Source of the DNA: Chryseobacterium sp.
GTDB taxonomy: Bacteria; Bacteroidota; Bacteroidia; Flavobacteriales; Weeksellaceae
Length of the DNA: 64,000 bases
Direction of reading: 5' to 3'
NCBI RefSeq assembly: GCF_029240215.1
Contig: NZ_JARBTK010000003.1
Coordinates: forward strand, 310,001 to 374,000
The number at the start of each line of letters is the position of its first letter. Within the stretch, counting starts at the first letter, position 1. Below, piece after piece: positions 43,574 through 52,982 of the stretch. The notes beneath the pieces were generated by a model, which worked only from the letters and a program-made list of their open reading frames with translations, had not been told where the DNA came from and did no database searches. The position numbers were made by a program, and so were the translations under genes.

Positions 43574-44989
43574 TTAGTGATAATTTTCAATTAAATCGGC
43601 TAATAATTGTACGCCATAACCCGTTGCGGCTTTATCTTTTGCATATCCTACATTTCCAAACGCAACTCCGGCAATGTCTAGGTGAGCCCAGTTTTTGTGT
43701 CCTCCTATAAATTCTTCTAAAAATTTTGCTGCAACAATGCAGTCACCGATAGGTTTCATTGAGATATTTTTAAAATCAGCCACATCAGATTTAAAATCAT
43801 TTTTCCAGATATCCCATAAAGGTAAATTCCATAATCTTTGGTTGGTTTTATCGCCTGTTTTAATCAAGAGATTTTTCAGGTTCTCATTATTTGAAAACAT
43901 AGCTCCACAAGTATCACCAAACATTCTTACTGAGCTTCCCGTTAAGGTTGCCAAATCAATTAAAACATCAGTTTTAAAGTTTTTAGACATATATGAAAGT
44001 CCGTCAGCCAAAGTCATTCTTCCTTCTGCATCGGTATTCAGAACTTCTATCGTTTTTCCGTTATAAGCTGTGATAACGTCGCTTGGTAAATAAGCGTTTT
44101 CAGAAACAGCATTGTCTGTGATTGGTAAAATTGCAATAATGTTGACAGGCAATTTCATTTGTGAAGCATAGATTAAAGCGCCGATCACGGCTGTTGCACC
44201 GCCCATGTCAGATTTCATGTAATGCATATTGTCGGATGCTTTAATGGAAATTCCACCGGTATCAAACAAGACACATTTTCCGACCAAGCCAATTGTTTTA
44301 GCATTTTTTACAGCTGTTTTGTATTCTAAAATAGTGAATGCAGCATCGTAAGCGCTTCCCTGATTGACAGAAAGGAAAGCGCCCAATCCTAATTCTTCAC
44401 ATTTTTTTCTATTGAATGCAGTATATTTTAATTGATTTTTTTTAGCTAAATTTTTCAGATAAGCATTGACAGCATCAGGTCTTTTTAAGTTGGCGGGTTT
44501 GTTGAGCCAATCCTGGCAAGCGGTTTGTCCTTCGCAAATTGCATCGGCTTTGCTGATGATATTATCTAATTTTTTCTGACTTAAATTTCCAAAATGAAAT
44601 TCAAATTTTTCATTCCAGAATGGATGGTTTTTCTCAAAAGGATAATTGTAAGTTCCAAGAAAAAGTCCTTTCACGAATTCTTCAAACTGTTTTTCATTAA
44701 TAAAATCTGCTAAAATTAAAGTTGAAACTACTTGAAAGTTTTTCTTCTGACTCTGAGAGAATTTTGTGGCAACCTGTTGAAATTCAAAATTCTGCAGATT
44801 AGATTTTCCAAATCCGATAAAATAAGTAATGGTTTCTTCTTTAGCATCAATGAAAACTTCATTTTTCTTTCCTGAAAAAAGAAGAGAGATATTCTTATTG
44901 TATTTTTTGCTGTTTTCCGACCAAGATTCTTCTGTGAAAAGTTCGAAAATCTGTGCGTAATTTTTATTTCTTTTATTTAATAATTTCAT
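43574..44989 (-). CDS. M17 leucyl aminopeptidase-family protein
   Basis: This 471-residue protein has an N-terminal domain of weak similarity (about 1-165) and a conserved M17 catalytic domain: LVGKCVLFDTGGISIKASDN, HYMKSDMGGATAVIGAL, then VLNTDAEGRMTLADGLSY. The Lys, Asp and Glu ligands for two metal ions and the catalytic Arg are present. It cleaves N-terminal residues of peptides in the cytosol. The gene is eight bases after the CBM48-esterase gene and within the amidoligase cluster, so a role in processing a cluster product is possible beside general peptide turnover. Confidence 0.92.
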   Translation of the reverse strand: MKLLNKRNKNYAQIFELFTEESWSENSKKYNKNISLLFSGKKNEVFIDAKEETITYFIGFGKSNLQNFEFQQVATKFSQSQKKNFQVVSTLILADFINEKQFEEFVKGLFLGTYNYPFEKNHPFWNEKFEFHFGNLSQKKLDNIISKADAICEGQTACQDWLNKPANLKRPDAVNAYLKNLAKKNQLKYTAFNRKKCEELGLGAFLSVNQGSAYDAAFTILEYKTAVKNAKTIGLVGKCVLFDTGGISIKASDNMHYMKSDMGGATAVIGALIYASQMKLPVNIIAILPITDNAVSENAYLPSDVITAYNGKTIEVLNTDAEGRMTLADGLSYMSKNFKTDVLIDLATLTGSSVRMFGDTCGAMFSNNENLKNLLIKTGDKTNQRLWNLPLWDIWKNDFKSDVADFKNISMKPIGDCIVAAKFLEEFIGGHKNWAHLDIAGVAFGNVGYAKDKAATGYGVQLLADLIENYH

Positions 44990-44997
44990 AATTTTTT

Positions 44998-46119
44998 TTA
45001 GTTTTCTATTGTATCCTGATGTGGCGTAACTTCCACAGGATTTTCTGTATTATTGTAAAATAACCATTCAATTGCTCTCGGAAATTCCTGCGACCAGTAA
45101 AATTCATTATGAGAACCTTCAGGATTGATGTTGGTTTTAAATTCAAAATCAAAAAGGTTTTTCTTTTCCCATCTTTTCAGATAATTTTCAAAAACCTGTA
45201 TTCTTTTCACCATTTTTGATCCTTCCTGTTCACCTCCATAAAGGTAAATCTTAGTTTTAAACGGAACTCTGAAACTCATCATCGGAAAATTGTTATTCGG
45301 CTCAACCCAAAGCGATGGGGAAAAAATCAAAAGCTTTGAGTATACTTCAGGATATAAAAATCCGCTGTAAATGCTGATTAATGCTCCTAAAGAACTCCCT
45401 CCAATTCCGGTATTTTCACGATCTCTTTTTGTGCGGTAATGTTCATCAACAAAAGGTTTTAAAGTGTCTGTAATAAAACGGATATATTTTTTGCCTTCAG
45501 AACCATTGGCAACATTATCATTGTCGAAAATATATTCTTTAATTCTTTCTTCACTTCCGTGTTCGATAGCGATGATAATTACATCACCACGACCATATTC
45601 TGCAAGGATTGAGAGTTTTTTGTCGATTTCCCAGTTTCCGTAAGGGCTTCCTTCATTAAATAAATTCTGCGCATCCTGAAGATAGAGAACAGGATATTTT
45701 TTGTCTGAAACATAATAGTCGTAAGGTAAAAGTGCCCAGACTTTACGGTGTCTTTCAAGCTGAGGAATATAGAATTCTTCCGAAATAATCTCAACAATAG
45801 GGAAAAACTCTTTTTTAAAAGGCCCCCAATTGAATCTCCACTTTTCTACGGTGTGAGAGATTGATCCCTCAGATTTCTGAACTTTTTTGTTGGGAGTAAT
45901 GCTTCCGTATTTATCTAGTTCAACGTTTTCCCAGCCGCCTTTTGTGAATTTAAATTCAACAATGTCCGGTAGAAATTCATCAGATATTTCAATGTAGTAA
46001 TTGTTTTGATCTATTTGTGCGAGTTGATAACGCAGGTCTTTAGGATTCCAGATATTGAAGTTACCGGTGATAAATATCGGTCTTTCATCTGCCTCCTCTG
46101 TGTAAAGTATAAACTTCAT
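44998..46119 (-). CDS. Esterase with N-terminal glycogen-binding-like (CBM48/E-set) domain
   Basis: This 373-residue protein starts with an E-set/CBM48-like domain (about 1-95; RPIFITGNFNIWNPKD, then NNYYIEISDEFLPDIVEFKFTKGGWENVE) and has an alpha/beta-hydrolase domain of the esterase D/Fes type (about 115-365; VLYLQDAQNLF, GIGGSSLGALISIY with S243, late GSHNEFYW histidine). No signal peptide is seen. The sugar-binding module, and glgB as divergent neighbour, suggest an action on or near glycogen. The following genes belong to the peptide-ligase cluster. Confidence 0.85.
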   Translation of the reverse strand: MKFILYTEEADERPIFITGNFNIWNPKDLRYQLAQIDQNNYYIEISDEFLPDIVEFKFTKGGWENVELDKYGSITPNKKVQKSEGSISHTVEKWRFNWGPFKKEFFPIVEIISEEFYIPQLERHRKVWALLPYDYYVSDKKYPVLYLQDAQNLFNEGSPYGNWEIDKKLSILAEYGRGDVIIIAIEHGSEERIKEYIFDNDNVANGSEGKKYIRFITDTLKPFVDEHYRTKRDRENTGIGGSSLGALISIYSGFLYPEVYSKLLIFSPSLWVEPNNNFPMMSFRVPFKTKIYLYGGEQEGSKMVKRIQVFENYLKRWEKKNLFDFEFKTNINPEGSHNEFYWSQEFPRAIEWLFYNNTENPVEVTPHQDTIEN

Positions 46120-46233
46120 TTTTGTGTTTAAAAAGTAGGTAATTCAATTAAACCGATAAAAGTATAAAAAATCTTTTTATATAAGTTATTTAAAATTAAT
46201 AAAAAAACTAAGTCTTACCACAAGAAAAATTTA

Positions 46234-46241
46234 TATATTTG
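46234..46241 (+). promoter_or_regulatory. Candidate -7 box for the glycogen operon
   Basis: TATATTTG matches TAnnTTTG. The transcript would start about 85 bases before the glgB ATG. There is no clear -33 TTG, so the assignment is tentative. Confidence 0.35.
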
Positions 46242-46333
46242 ATAGTCATCGAAACTTACAGATAAGCCATTTAACATAATATTCTTTGGTTTTTTTATAA
46301 AAGTTAATGATGCTGTCGGGTTAAAAAAACACT

Positions 46334-48283
46334 ATGATGAACTCTGTAAAAACGTATACACTTTTCACGGATCATGACGTATATCTTTTTAAAGAAGGTA
46401 AACATTATCGTCTGTATGAAAAATTTGGGGCACATTCAGTTGAAAAAGACGGGGTGAAAGGTGTTTACTTTTCAGTCTGGGCTCCTAATGCAAAAAAAGT
46501 TTCGGTGATCGGTAATTTTAATAACTGGAATCATCAGGATCATATTCTTTTCCCGAGATGGGATGGGTCGGGAATCTGGGAAGGCTTTATAGCGGGTCTT
46601 ACCTGGGGAACATTGTATAAATACGCCATAGAAAGCTTAGGGAAAATTTTGGAAAAAAGTGATCCTTATGCCTTAAGCTGGGAGCAGAATCTTCAGGCTG
46701 CATCATTGGTTTCCACAACGTGGTACGAATGGGATGATAATCTCTGGCTTGAAAACCGCTGGAAAAAAAACAGTCTTGAATCTCCGATTTCTGTGTACGA
46801 AATGCATTTGGGATCATGGGTCAGAGACATTGATAATCCTGAAAGATTTCTTAATTACAGAGAGATTGCTGCAAAATTGGTTCCTTACATCAAAGATTTG
46901 GGCTTTACTCATGTAGAATTCATGCCCGTAATGGAATATCCGTATGATCCGAGTTGGGGATATCAGATTACAGGATTTTTTGCTGCGACTTCACGCTTCG
47001 GTTCGCCACAGGATTTAATGTTTTTAATTAATGAGCTTCACAAAAATGATATCGGAGTTATTTTAGACTGGGTTCCTTCTCATTTTCCCGGTGATGCTAA
47101 TGGTTTGCATCGTTTTGACGGAAGTTATCTGTATGAGCCTGAAGATCCTCGAAGAGGCTTTCATCCAGACTGGAAATCCTATATTTTTAATTACGGAAGA
47201 AATGAGGTTAAATCTTTCCTGATTTCTAACGCAATGTTCTGGCTCGATCGTTATCATGCAGACGGTTTGCGCGTAGATGCAGTAACATCGATGCTTCATC
47301 TTGATTATTCAAGAAATGAGGGCGAATGGGAACCGAACATTTACGGTGAAAACGTTAATCTTGAAGCTAAAACTTTTTTACAGGAATTCAATACAGCAGT
47401 TTATAAAGAATTTGGTAACAGTATTATTACGATTGCAGAAGAAAGTTCAGATTTTCCTTTACTGACAAAACCCGTTCATGACGGTGGAGTAGGTTTCGGG
47501 ATGAAATGGATGATGGGCTGGATGCACGATACTTTAGATTACTTTAAAGAAGAACACAACGCCAGAAAATATCATCATCATAAACTGACGTTTGCATCGA
47601 TGTATATGTACAATGAAAATTATATGATGCCTTTGTCTCATGATGAAGTTGTACACGGAAAAGCGAGTCTTATTTATAAAATGAAAGGTGATGAATGGCA
47701 AAAATTTGCCAACCTCAGAGCTTTATTTGTGTATATGTTTACTCATCCCGGTGCAAAACTGCTTTTCATGGGGGATGAATTTGGACAAACTGGTGAATGG
47801 AATTTTAAACAAAGTTTAGATTGGCATTTATTGGATTTTCCTGTACATAAAGGTTTGCAGAATTTGGTTAAAGATTTGAATCATTTATATAAAAAAGAAA
47901 CGGCTTTTTACGAAAATCAGTTTAATCAAAATGGGTTTGAATGGGTAGAAGCTGATGATACTGATAATTCTGTATATATTTATTTAAGAAAAGGAAAGAA
48001 AAGAGATGATGTTTTGATGGTGATTTTAAATCTTACCCCAAACTGTTTTGATTATAAAGTAGGTGTTGATGACGGAACTCATTGGAATGTAATTTTCAAT
48101 TCAGATGAAAAAAAATACAGCGGAAGCGGTGTAGAAAGCATCGTTTTCAAAGAAGAAAATGAAGAATGGATGAACCGACCGAAATCAATTTTCCTGAAAT
48201 TGCCGCCACTTGCAGGAATCGTTTTGAAAATGAAAAAAGATAAAAAGTATAAGATTCAAAGAATAAAACAACACAAAAAATGA
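46334..48283 (+). CDS. glgB: 1,4-alpha-glucan branching enzyme
   Basis: GlgB makes alpha-1,6 branches in glycogen. The 649-residue GH13 enzyme has the N-terminal CBM48 (VYFSVWAPNAKKVSVIGNFNNWNH). The barrel motifs follow: VILDWVPSHFP, GLRVDAVTSMLHLDYSR (nucleophile Asp), TIAEESSDFP (acid/base Glu) and PLSHDEVVHGK (third Asp). A C-terminal all-beta domain ends the chain. The start has two ATGs in tandem (46334, 46337). Its stop overlaps the next start by four bases (ATGA). Confidence 0.97.
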   Translation: MMNSVKTYTLFTDHDVYLFKEGKHYRLYEKFGAHSVEKDGVKGVYFSVWAPNAKKVSVIGNFNNWNHQDHILFPRWDGSGIWEGFIAGLTWGTLYKYAIESLGKILEKSDPYALSWEQNLQAASLVSTTWYEWDDNLWLENRWKKNSLESPISVYEMHLGSWVRDIDNPERFLNYREIAAKLVPYIKDLGFTHVEFMPVMEYPYDPSWGYQITGFFAATSRFGSPQDLMFLINELHKNDIGVILDWVPSHFPGDANGLHRFDGSYLYEPEDPRRGFHPDWKSYIFNYGRNEVKSFLISNAMFWLDRYHADGLRVDAVTSMLHLDYSRNEGEWEPNIYGENVNLEAKTFLQEFNTAVYKEFGNSIITIAEESSDFPLLTKPVHDGGVGFGMKWMMGWMHDTLDYFKEEHNARKYHHHKLTFASMYMYNENYMMPLSHDEVVHGKASLIYKMKGDEWQKFANLRALFVYMFTHPGAKLLFMGDEFGQTGEWNFKQSLDWHLLDFPVHKGLQNLVKDLNHLYKKETAFYENQFNQNGFEWVEADDTDNSVYIYLRKGKKRDDVLMVILNLTPNCFDYKVGVDDGTHWNVIFNSDEKKYSGSGVESIVFKEENEEWMNRPKSIFLKLPPLAGIVLKMKKDKKYKIQRIKQHKK

Positions 48284-48825
48284 TTCAGGTTTCAGATATT
48301 TTAGGTAAAGATTATGATGACATCAAAGATTTAATCATAAGAACAGACTTTGATGAGGAAACGTTAAAATCGTTTTCTGATGCTGGTATTAATCCACCTT
48401 TGACTGACGCAAAACTCAAAAAAGAAATTTATTTTTTTGAGTTTAAAATTGAGAGGAACAAGATTTCTTTTTTCGAAAATAAAGTTTTTGAAATTCTTTT
48501 TGCTTGTGACAGACAGAAAACTGCTGACATTATTCAGGATCTTTTAAACCAGAATATTTTTGAATTTAAATTTTATACTAATAAGCAGATTGAAAATACT
48601 GAATGGTTAAATAAGGATGATGATTCAGAAGAGGGATTTTTAGAATGGAAATTCAAAAGACTTGAATTCGATAATTCGTTAGTTTTTGACGTTAATAATC
48701 TTGATATGTATAGTCGTATAACATTTCATTCAGAAAAATTAAGTATCATTATTAAAAATCAGATTATTGATGATGAGGCTGTATATTTATTTGAGTTAAA
48801 TCAAAATCTTAATAAAAGTTTTTAA
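48280..48825 (+). CDS. Hypothetical protein within the glycogen operon
   Basis: This 181-residue acidic soluble protein has no family I recognise. It has two similar-looking halves of alternating strands and helices, with many Phe, Asp and Lys residues (KKEIYFFEFKIERNKISFFENKVFEILFACDRQKTADIIQDLL). The ATGA overlap with glgB and the 37-bp gap to glgA show that it is translated with the glycogen genes, so a role in glycogen metabolism or its control is the natural guess. Confidence 0.75.
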   Translation: MIQVSDILGKDYDDIKDLIIRTDFDEETLKSFSDAGINPPLTDAKLKKEIYFFEFKIERNKISFFENKVFEILFACDRQKTADIIQDLLNQNIFEFKFYTNKQIENTEWLNKDDDSEEGFLEWKFKRLEFDNSLVFDVNNLDMYSRITFHSEKLSIIIKNQIIDDEAVYLFELNQNLNKSF

Positions 48826-48862
48826 AGATAATTTCTTAAAATAATTAAATTATAAAATAAGA

Positions 48863-50269
48863 ATGACAATTTATCACCTTAGCACAGAATGTTATCCCGT
48901 AGCCAAAGTCGGAGGTTTAGCAGATGTTGTGGGAGCGCTTCCAAAATATCAGAACAAAATAAAAGATGTTGACGCCAAAGTAGTAATGCCATGGTACAAC
49001 AAAGCTTTTGTGTACGATCATGACTTTGAAGTGGTTTTTGACGGCTTCATTCATCAGGGGCAAAATATGCTTCAGGTTCAGGTAATGAAAGAGAAAACAA
49101 ACACTTTAGGTTTTGAATTGTTTTTGGTTAAAATTCCGGGACTTTTAGATCGCGAAAATCCTTACGGTTATCAGGATGAAAGTTTTCAGTTTCTGGCATT
49201 TCAGCACGGTGTTTTGCATTGGCTGACTGCAATGAAGATTCGTCCGGATGTTCTTCACTGTCACGATTACCATACAGGATTGGTTCCTTTTATGGTAGAG
49301 CATTGTGATGAATTTCAGTTTCTAAAAGGAACTAAAACGATAGGGACCATTCACAACGGGGAGTATCAGGGAATGATGCGTTGGGACATGATTCATTTCA
49401 TGCCTGCATTTGATCACCACAAATGGGGACTTCTCGACTGGAACGGGTTTATCAATCCTTTAGCAAGTATGATTAAATGTTCTCATGCATTCACAACAGT
49501 TTCCGAAGGGTATCTTGAGGAACTTTTTGTGAGTTTTAAAGGTCTGGAGAGCTTAGTAAGAGATGAGTTTGGCAAAGCATACGGAATCATCAACGGTATC
49601 GATACTGATGTTTGGAATCCTGAAACCGATCCTATGCTTGATTTTAATTTTAATAAAAAAAATGTTCTTAAAATTAAAAAGAAAAATAAACAAAAACTTT
49701 GTAAAGAATATGGTCTGAATCCTGATTTACCACTTTTTGCCTTCATAGGCAGGTTTGCTACAGAAAAAGGAGCAGACTTGCTTCCTGAAGTAGTATGGAG
49801 AAGTATAAAGCAGACTTATGGTTCGCTTAATATTATGGTTTTAGGTTCCGGGAATTCCTATATTGAAGATAAATTAAAAGAATTAAATTACGTTTACGCC
49901 AATTTTGCTACAGATATTGGTTATAAAGAACATTTATCTCACAAAATATACGCTTCGGCAGATTTTTTGTTGATGCCTTCAAGAATAGAGCCTTGCGGTC
50001 TCAATCAGATGTATGCAATGCGCTACGGAACAGTACCTGTTGTAAGCTACACCGGTGGATTGAGAGATACTGTGAAAGATATTTCTACAGGTGGCTCAGG
50101 ATTAAATTTTACCTATCCGGGAGTTGATGATATTATTCATGCAATGGTTCGCGGTTTAGCAATTTATAATCAGAAAAAAGCAATGGATGATCTTGTGCTT
50201 TCAAATATGAATTTTGATTTTGCATGGGAGAAATCTGCAGAAAAATATATAGCTTTATATAAGAACTAA
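48863..50269 (+). CDS. glgA: Glycogen synthase (ADP-glucose)
   Basis: This 468-residue GT5 glycosyltransferase begins YHLSTECYPVAKVGGLADVVGALPKY with the K-x-G-G-L ADP-glucose motif. It continues with VLHCHDYHTGLVPF and the C-terminal FIGRFATEKGADLLPEV, then SRIEPCGLNQMYAMRYGTVPVV with the E-x7-E-type signature. The length is typical. It transfers glucose from ADP-glucose, supplied by GlgC encoded just downstream, to the growing chain. Confidence 0.96.
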   Translation: MTIYHLSTECYPVAKVGGLADVVGALPKYQNKIKDVDAKVVMPWYNKAFVYDHDFEVVFDGFIHQGQNMLQVQVMKEKTNTLGFELFLVKIPGLLDRENPYGYQDESFQFLAFQHGVLHWLTAMKIRPDVLHCHDYHTGLVPFMVEHCDEFQFLKGTKTIGTIHNGEYQGMMRWDMIHFMPAFDHHKWGLLDWNGFINPLASMIKCSHAFTTVSEGYLEELFVSFKGLESLVRDEFGKAYGIINGIDTDVWNPETDPMLDFNFNKKNVLKIKKKNKQKLCKEYGLNPDLPLFAFIGRFATEKGADLLPEVVWRSIKQTYGSLNIMVLGSGNSYIEDKLKELNYVYANFATDIGYKEHLSHKIYASADFLLMPSRIEPCGLNQMYAMRYGTVPVVSYTGGLRDTVKDISTGGSGLNFTYPGVDDIIHAMVRGLAIYNQKKAMDDLVLSNMNFDFAWEKSAEKYIALYKN

Positions 50270-50404
50270 AATTTCAGAATTTAAGGATCAAATTATTTAA
50301 ATTTAAGCGTAAAATAGTTTTAAATTTTTCGCATTGAAGAATGATTGAAATGTAATTAAAAAGTCAAAAAATATACTAATATAAGGTAAACCACAAATAA
50401 ATTT

Positions 50405-51673
50405 ATGAATCCAAATGTTATTTCAATCGTTTTAGGAGGGGGAAGAGGTACAAGGCTTTTCCCGTTAACATACTCAAGATCAAAACCCGCTGTCCCAATT
50501 GCCGGAAAGTACAGATTGGTAGATATTCCCATTTCAAACTGTCTAAATTCAGGATTAAATAAAATCTTGGTTTTAACGCAGTTTAATTCGGCATCATTAA
50601 ATGCTCATATCAAAAACTCATATCACTTTGATATCTTCAGTAAAGGTTTCGTAGATATTTTAGCTGCCGAGCAGAATGTGGAAAACGAAAGTTGGTTTCA
50701 GGGAACTGCTGATGCAGTACGTCAATCGATGAAGCATTTGGAAAAATATGATTATGAATATATCTTAATTCTTTCGGGAGATCAACTGTATCAGATGGAT
50801 TTTAACGCAATGCTGGATTTCCATATTGAAAATGGCGGAGATGTTACTATTGCCACAATTCCTGTAAATGCAAAAGATGCCACAGGTTTTGGTATTTTAA
50901 AATCTGATGACGAAGGAAACATCACTTCGTTTATTGAAAAACCAAGCTATGAAATGTTAGACGGTTTGCAGTCTGAGGTTTCCGAAAAAAATAAAGCTGA
51001 CGGAAAAGAATATCTTGCCTCAATGGGGATTTATATTTTTACTAAATCTATCTTGAAGAAAATGTTTGAAGATGGAGCAGGAGACGATTTCGGTAAAGAT
51101 ATCATCCCAAGCTCAATCGGGAAATACAGCACTTTAAGTTATCAGTACGAAGGATATTGGACGGACATTGGTACAATTGAGTCATTTTATGAAGCTAATT
51201 TAGATCTCTGTCAGGATTTCCCTCAGTTTAATCTGTTTTCATCTTCCCCCATTTATACCAGAGCAAGAATGCTTCCGCCTTCAAAAATCAACGGTTCATA
51301 TGTGAGTAAGGCTGTTTTTGGTGACGGATGCATCATCTTAGCGGATAAAATTGAAAATTCAGTGATTGGGAACAGAACGAGAATTGATAAAGGCAGTACG
51401 ATCGTTAATTCTTATGTAATGGGAGCCGATTTTTATCAAAAAACAACAGAAATTGTACACAATGACAGCAAAGGGCAACCTAATATGGGAATCGGAAAAT
51501 ACTGTTATATTGAAAAAGCAATTCTTGATAAAAACTGTTACATCGGAGATAATGTGAGAATTATCGGAGGTAAACATCTCAGTGACGGAGACTACGGAAC
51601 ACACTCTGTACAGGATGGAATTGTCTGCGTGAAAAAAGGAGCAGTTTTGCCTCCAGGAACACATATCGGATAA
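50405..51673 (+). CDS. glgC: Glucose-1-phosphate adenylyltransferase
   Basis: This 422-residue protein has the nucleotidyltransferase motif VLGGGRGTRLFPLTYSRSKPAVPIAGKYRLVDIPISNC at the N-terminus, YILILSGDQLYQMDF, and the glucose-1-phosphate site TSFIEKP and YWTDIGTIESFYEANLDL. A left-handed beta-helix domain follows (about 290-422). It makes ADP-glucose, the committed step of glycogen synthesis, and is usually allosterically controlled. It is 135 bp after glgA with no terminator seen between, then a strong terminator. Confidence 0.97.
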   Translation: MNPNVISIVLGGGRGTRLFPLTYSRSKPAVPIAGKYRLVDIPISNCLNSGLNKILVLTQFNSASLNAHIKNSYHFDIFSKGFVDILAAEQNVENESWFQGTADAVRQSMKHLEKYDYEYILILSGDQLYQMDFNAMLDFHIENGGDVTIATIPVNAKDATGFGILKSDDEGNITSFIEKPSYEMLDGLQSEVSEKNKADGKEYLASMGIYIFTKSILKKMFEDGAGDDFGKDIIPSSIGKYSTLSYQYEGYWTDIGTIESFYEANLDLCQDFPQFNLFSSSPIYTRARMLPPSKINGSYVSKAVFGDGCIILADKIENSVIGNRTRIDKGSTIVNSYVMGADFYQKTTEIVHNDSKGQPNMGIGKYCYIEKAILDKNCYIGDNVRIIGGKHLSDGDYGTHSVQDGIVCVKKGAVLPPGTHIG

Positions 51674-51770
51674 AACTTTCATTTTAATTTTAAACAGTTT
51701 ATAAGAATAAACATTGTTTCTGGAACATATAAATTATAAAATTAAACAAGTTCTAAATTAATAACACAAG

Positions 51771-51799
51771 AGTGACCAATATATTGGTCACTTTTTTTA
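51771..51799 (+). terminator. Terminator after glgC
   Basis: A perfect 22-bp palindrome (51771-51792, arms AGTGACCAATA and TATTGGTCACT) is followed by a T run to 51799. It ends the glycogen transcript about 98 bp after the glgC stop and just before the next ATG. Confidence 0.82.
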
Positions 51800-51818
51800 T
51801 TTGTATTACTTTTGTGCG

Positions 51819-52859
51819 ATGCGTTTTTTCAAAATCATAGCCGTAATTATCATTTTGCTTGTGGGTGCTTATGCTGCTTCCATGTATTATTTCGTGGACG
51901 AAAGCAAAAGTTTTAAAGTAGAAAAAGAAGTAGATTTTCCTCTTGATAAAGTTTATAATCAATTTAATAATCTCCAGCATTTCACAAGATGGAATAATTT
52001 CTTTACGAGTTCAAAAACCATTACCATTGATTATTACACACCATACGAAGGGCAGGGAAGTGCGATCAGTTATAATGATCCTAAGAGCGAGGACGGTGGC
52101 GAAATGTTTATCCGTTATGAAAATCCAAATAAAACTTTGAGATATCAGCTTTTCGAAGATGAAGATGAAAATCCGACGCTAATTGATGTCAAATTCACAC
52201 CCGTTTCTGCTGAAAAGACAAAAATTACCTGGTTTGTACACACTCCGAAGTTATCTGTTTTGACGAGAGCTCAAAACTTCTGGACTGAAGATAAATTCAC
52301 CGAAAATATTGAAAAAAGTATGGTGAATCTGAAAAACGTTTTAGGAAATAAGGTTTCAAAAGACAATCAGCTAGCTTCCATAAAATACGACAGTTTGATG
52401 GTTGAAAATGAAGAGGCGAGAATGCTCTTGGGAATCAGCGTAAGCACTTCCAATAAAAAAGATGCATTGTACAGAAATATTGTGATGAATTACAATAAAG
52501 TCTACAATTTTGTGACGATGGATTTAGGCAAAAAAGATGACGAATTCGGTTATCCAATCCTGATTACAGATGCAGACAATTTTAAAGACAACGAGGTTTC
52601 GTATTATTTCGGAATTCCTCTTTCAAAGAAATTTGGAGTGAATGATAATAATTTTAGTTTCAGATCTGTCAATCCTACCCAAAATTATGTAATTTATTAC
52701 AAAGGAACTTATGCGGGGAGAATAAAAGCAATACAGCAATTGATGCAAAAAGCAAAAACTGACGAAATGAGATATGGCGACATTTATCAGACTTTCATAG
52801 AACAGCCTGTAGAAGATAAAGATGTCAATATGAAGCTTTCTCTATCTGTTTATAAATAA
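51819..52859 (+). CDS. SRPBCC / GyrI-like small-molecule-binding protein, membrane-anchored
   Basis: This 346-residue protein has an N-terminal membrane anchor (FFKIIAVIIILLVGAYAASMYYF). A START/SRPBCC-like domain follows (about 30-175; FPLDKVYNQFNNLQHFTRWNNFF, NPTLIDVKFTPVSAEKTKITWFV), and then a GyrI-like effector-binding domain (about 180-346; YRNIVMNYNKVYNFVTMDLGKK, YIIYYKGTYAGRIKAI-like NYVIYYKGTYAGRIKAI). Such tandem proteins bind small hydrophobic ligands. The ATG at 51819 is preferred over a TTG six codons upstream. Confidence 0.8.
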   Translation: MRFFKIIAVIIILLVGAYAASMYYFVDESKSFKVEKEVDFPLDKVYNQFNNLQHFTRWNNFFTSSKTITIDYYTPYEGQGSAISYNDPKSEDGGEMFIRYENPNKTLRYQLFEDEDENPTLIDVKFTPVSAEKTKITWFVHTPKLSVLTRAQNFWTEDKFTENIEKSMVNLKNVLGNKVSKDNQLASIKYDSLMVENEEARMLLGISVSTSNKKDALYRNIVMNYNKVYNFVTMDLGKKDDEFGYPILITDADNFKDNEVSYYFGIPLSKKFGVNDNNFSFRSVNPTQNYVIYYKGTYAGRIKAIQQLMQKAKTDEMRYGDIYQTFIEQPVEDKDVNMKLSLSVYK

Positions 52860-52982
52860 ATATGATACAAATCATTTCTTTATGTTTTTTTTAATAGTTT
52901 GGTTCTGCCCAAAGTCGGTTTTTTTTATTAAATTTGAGGATTAATATTACTAACAAAATTTAATAATAGATAAACTGTAATA

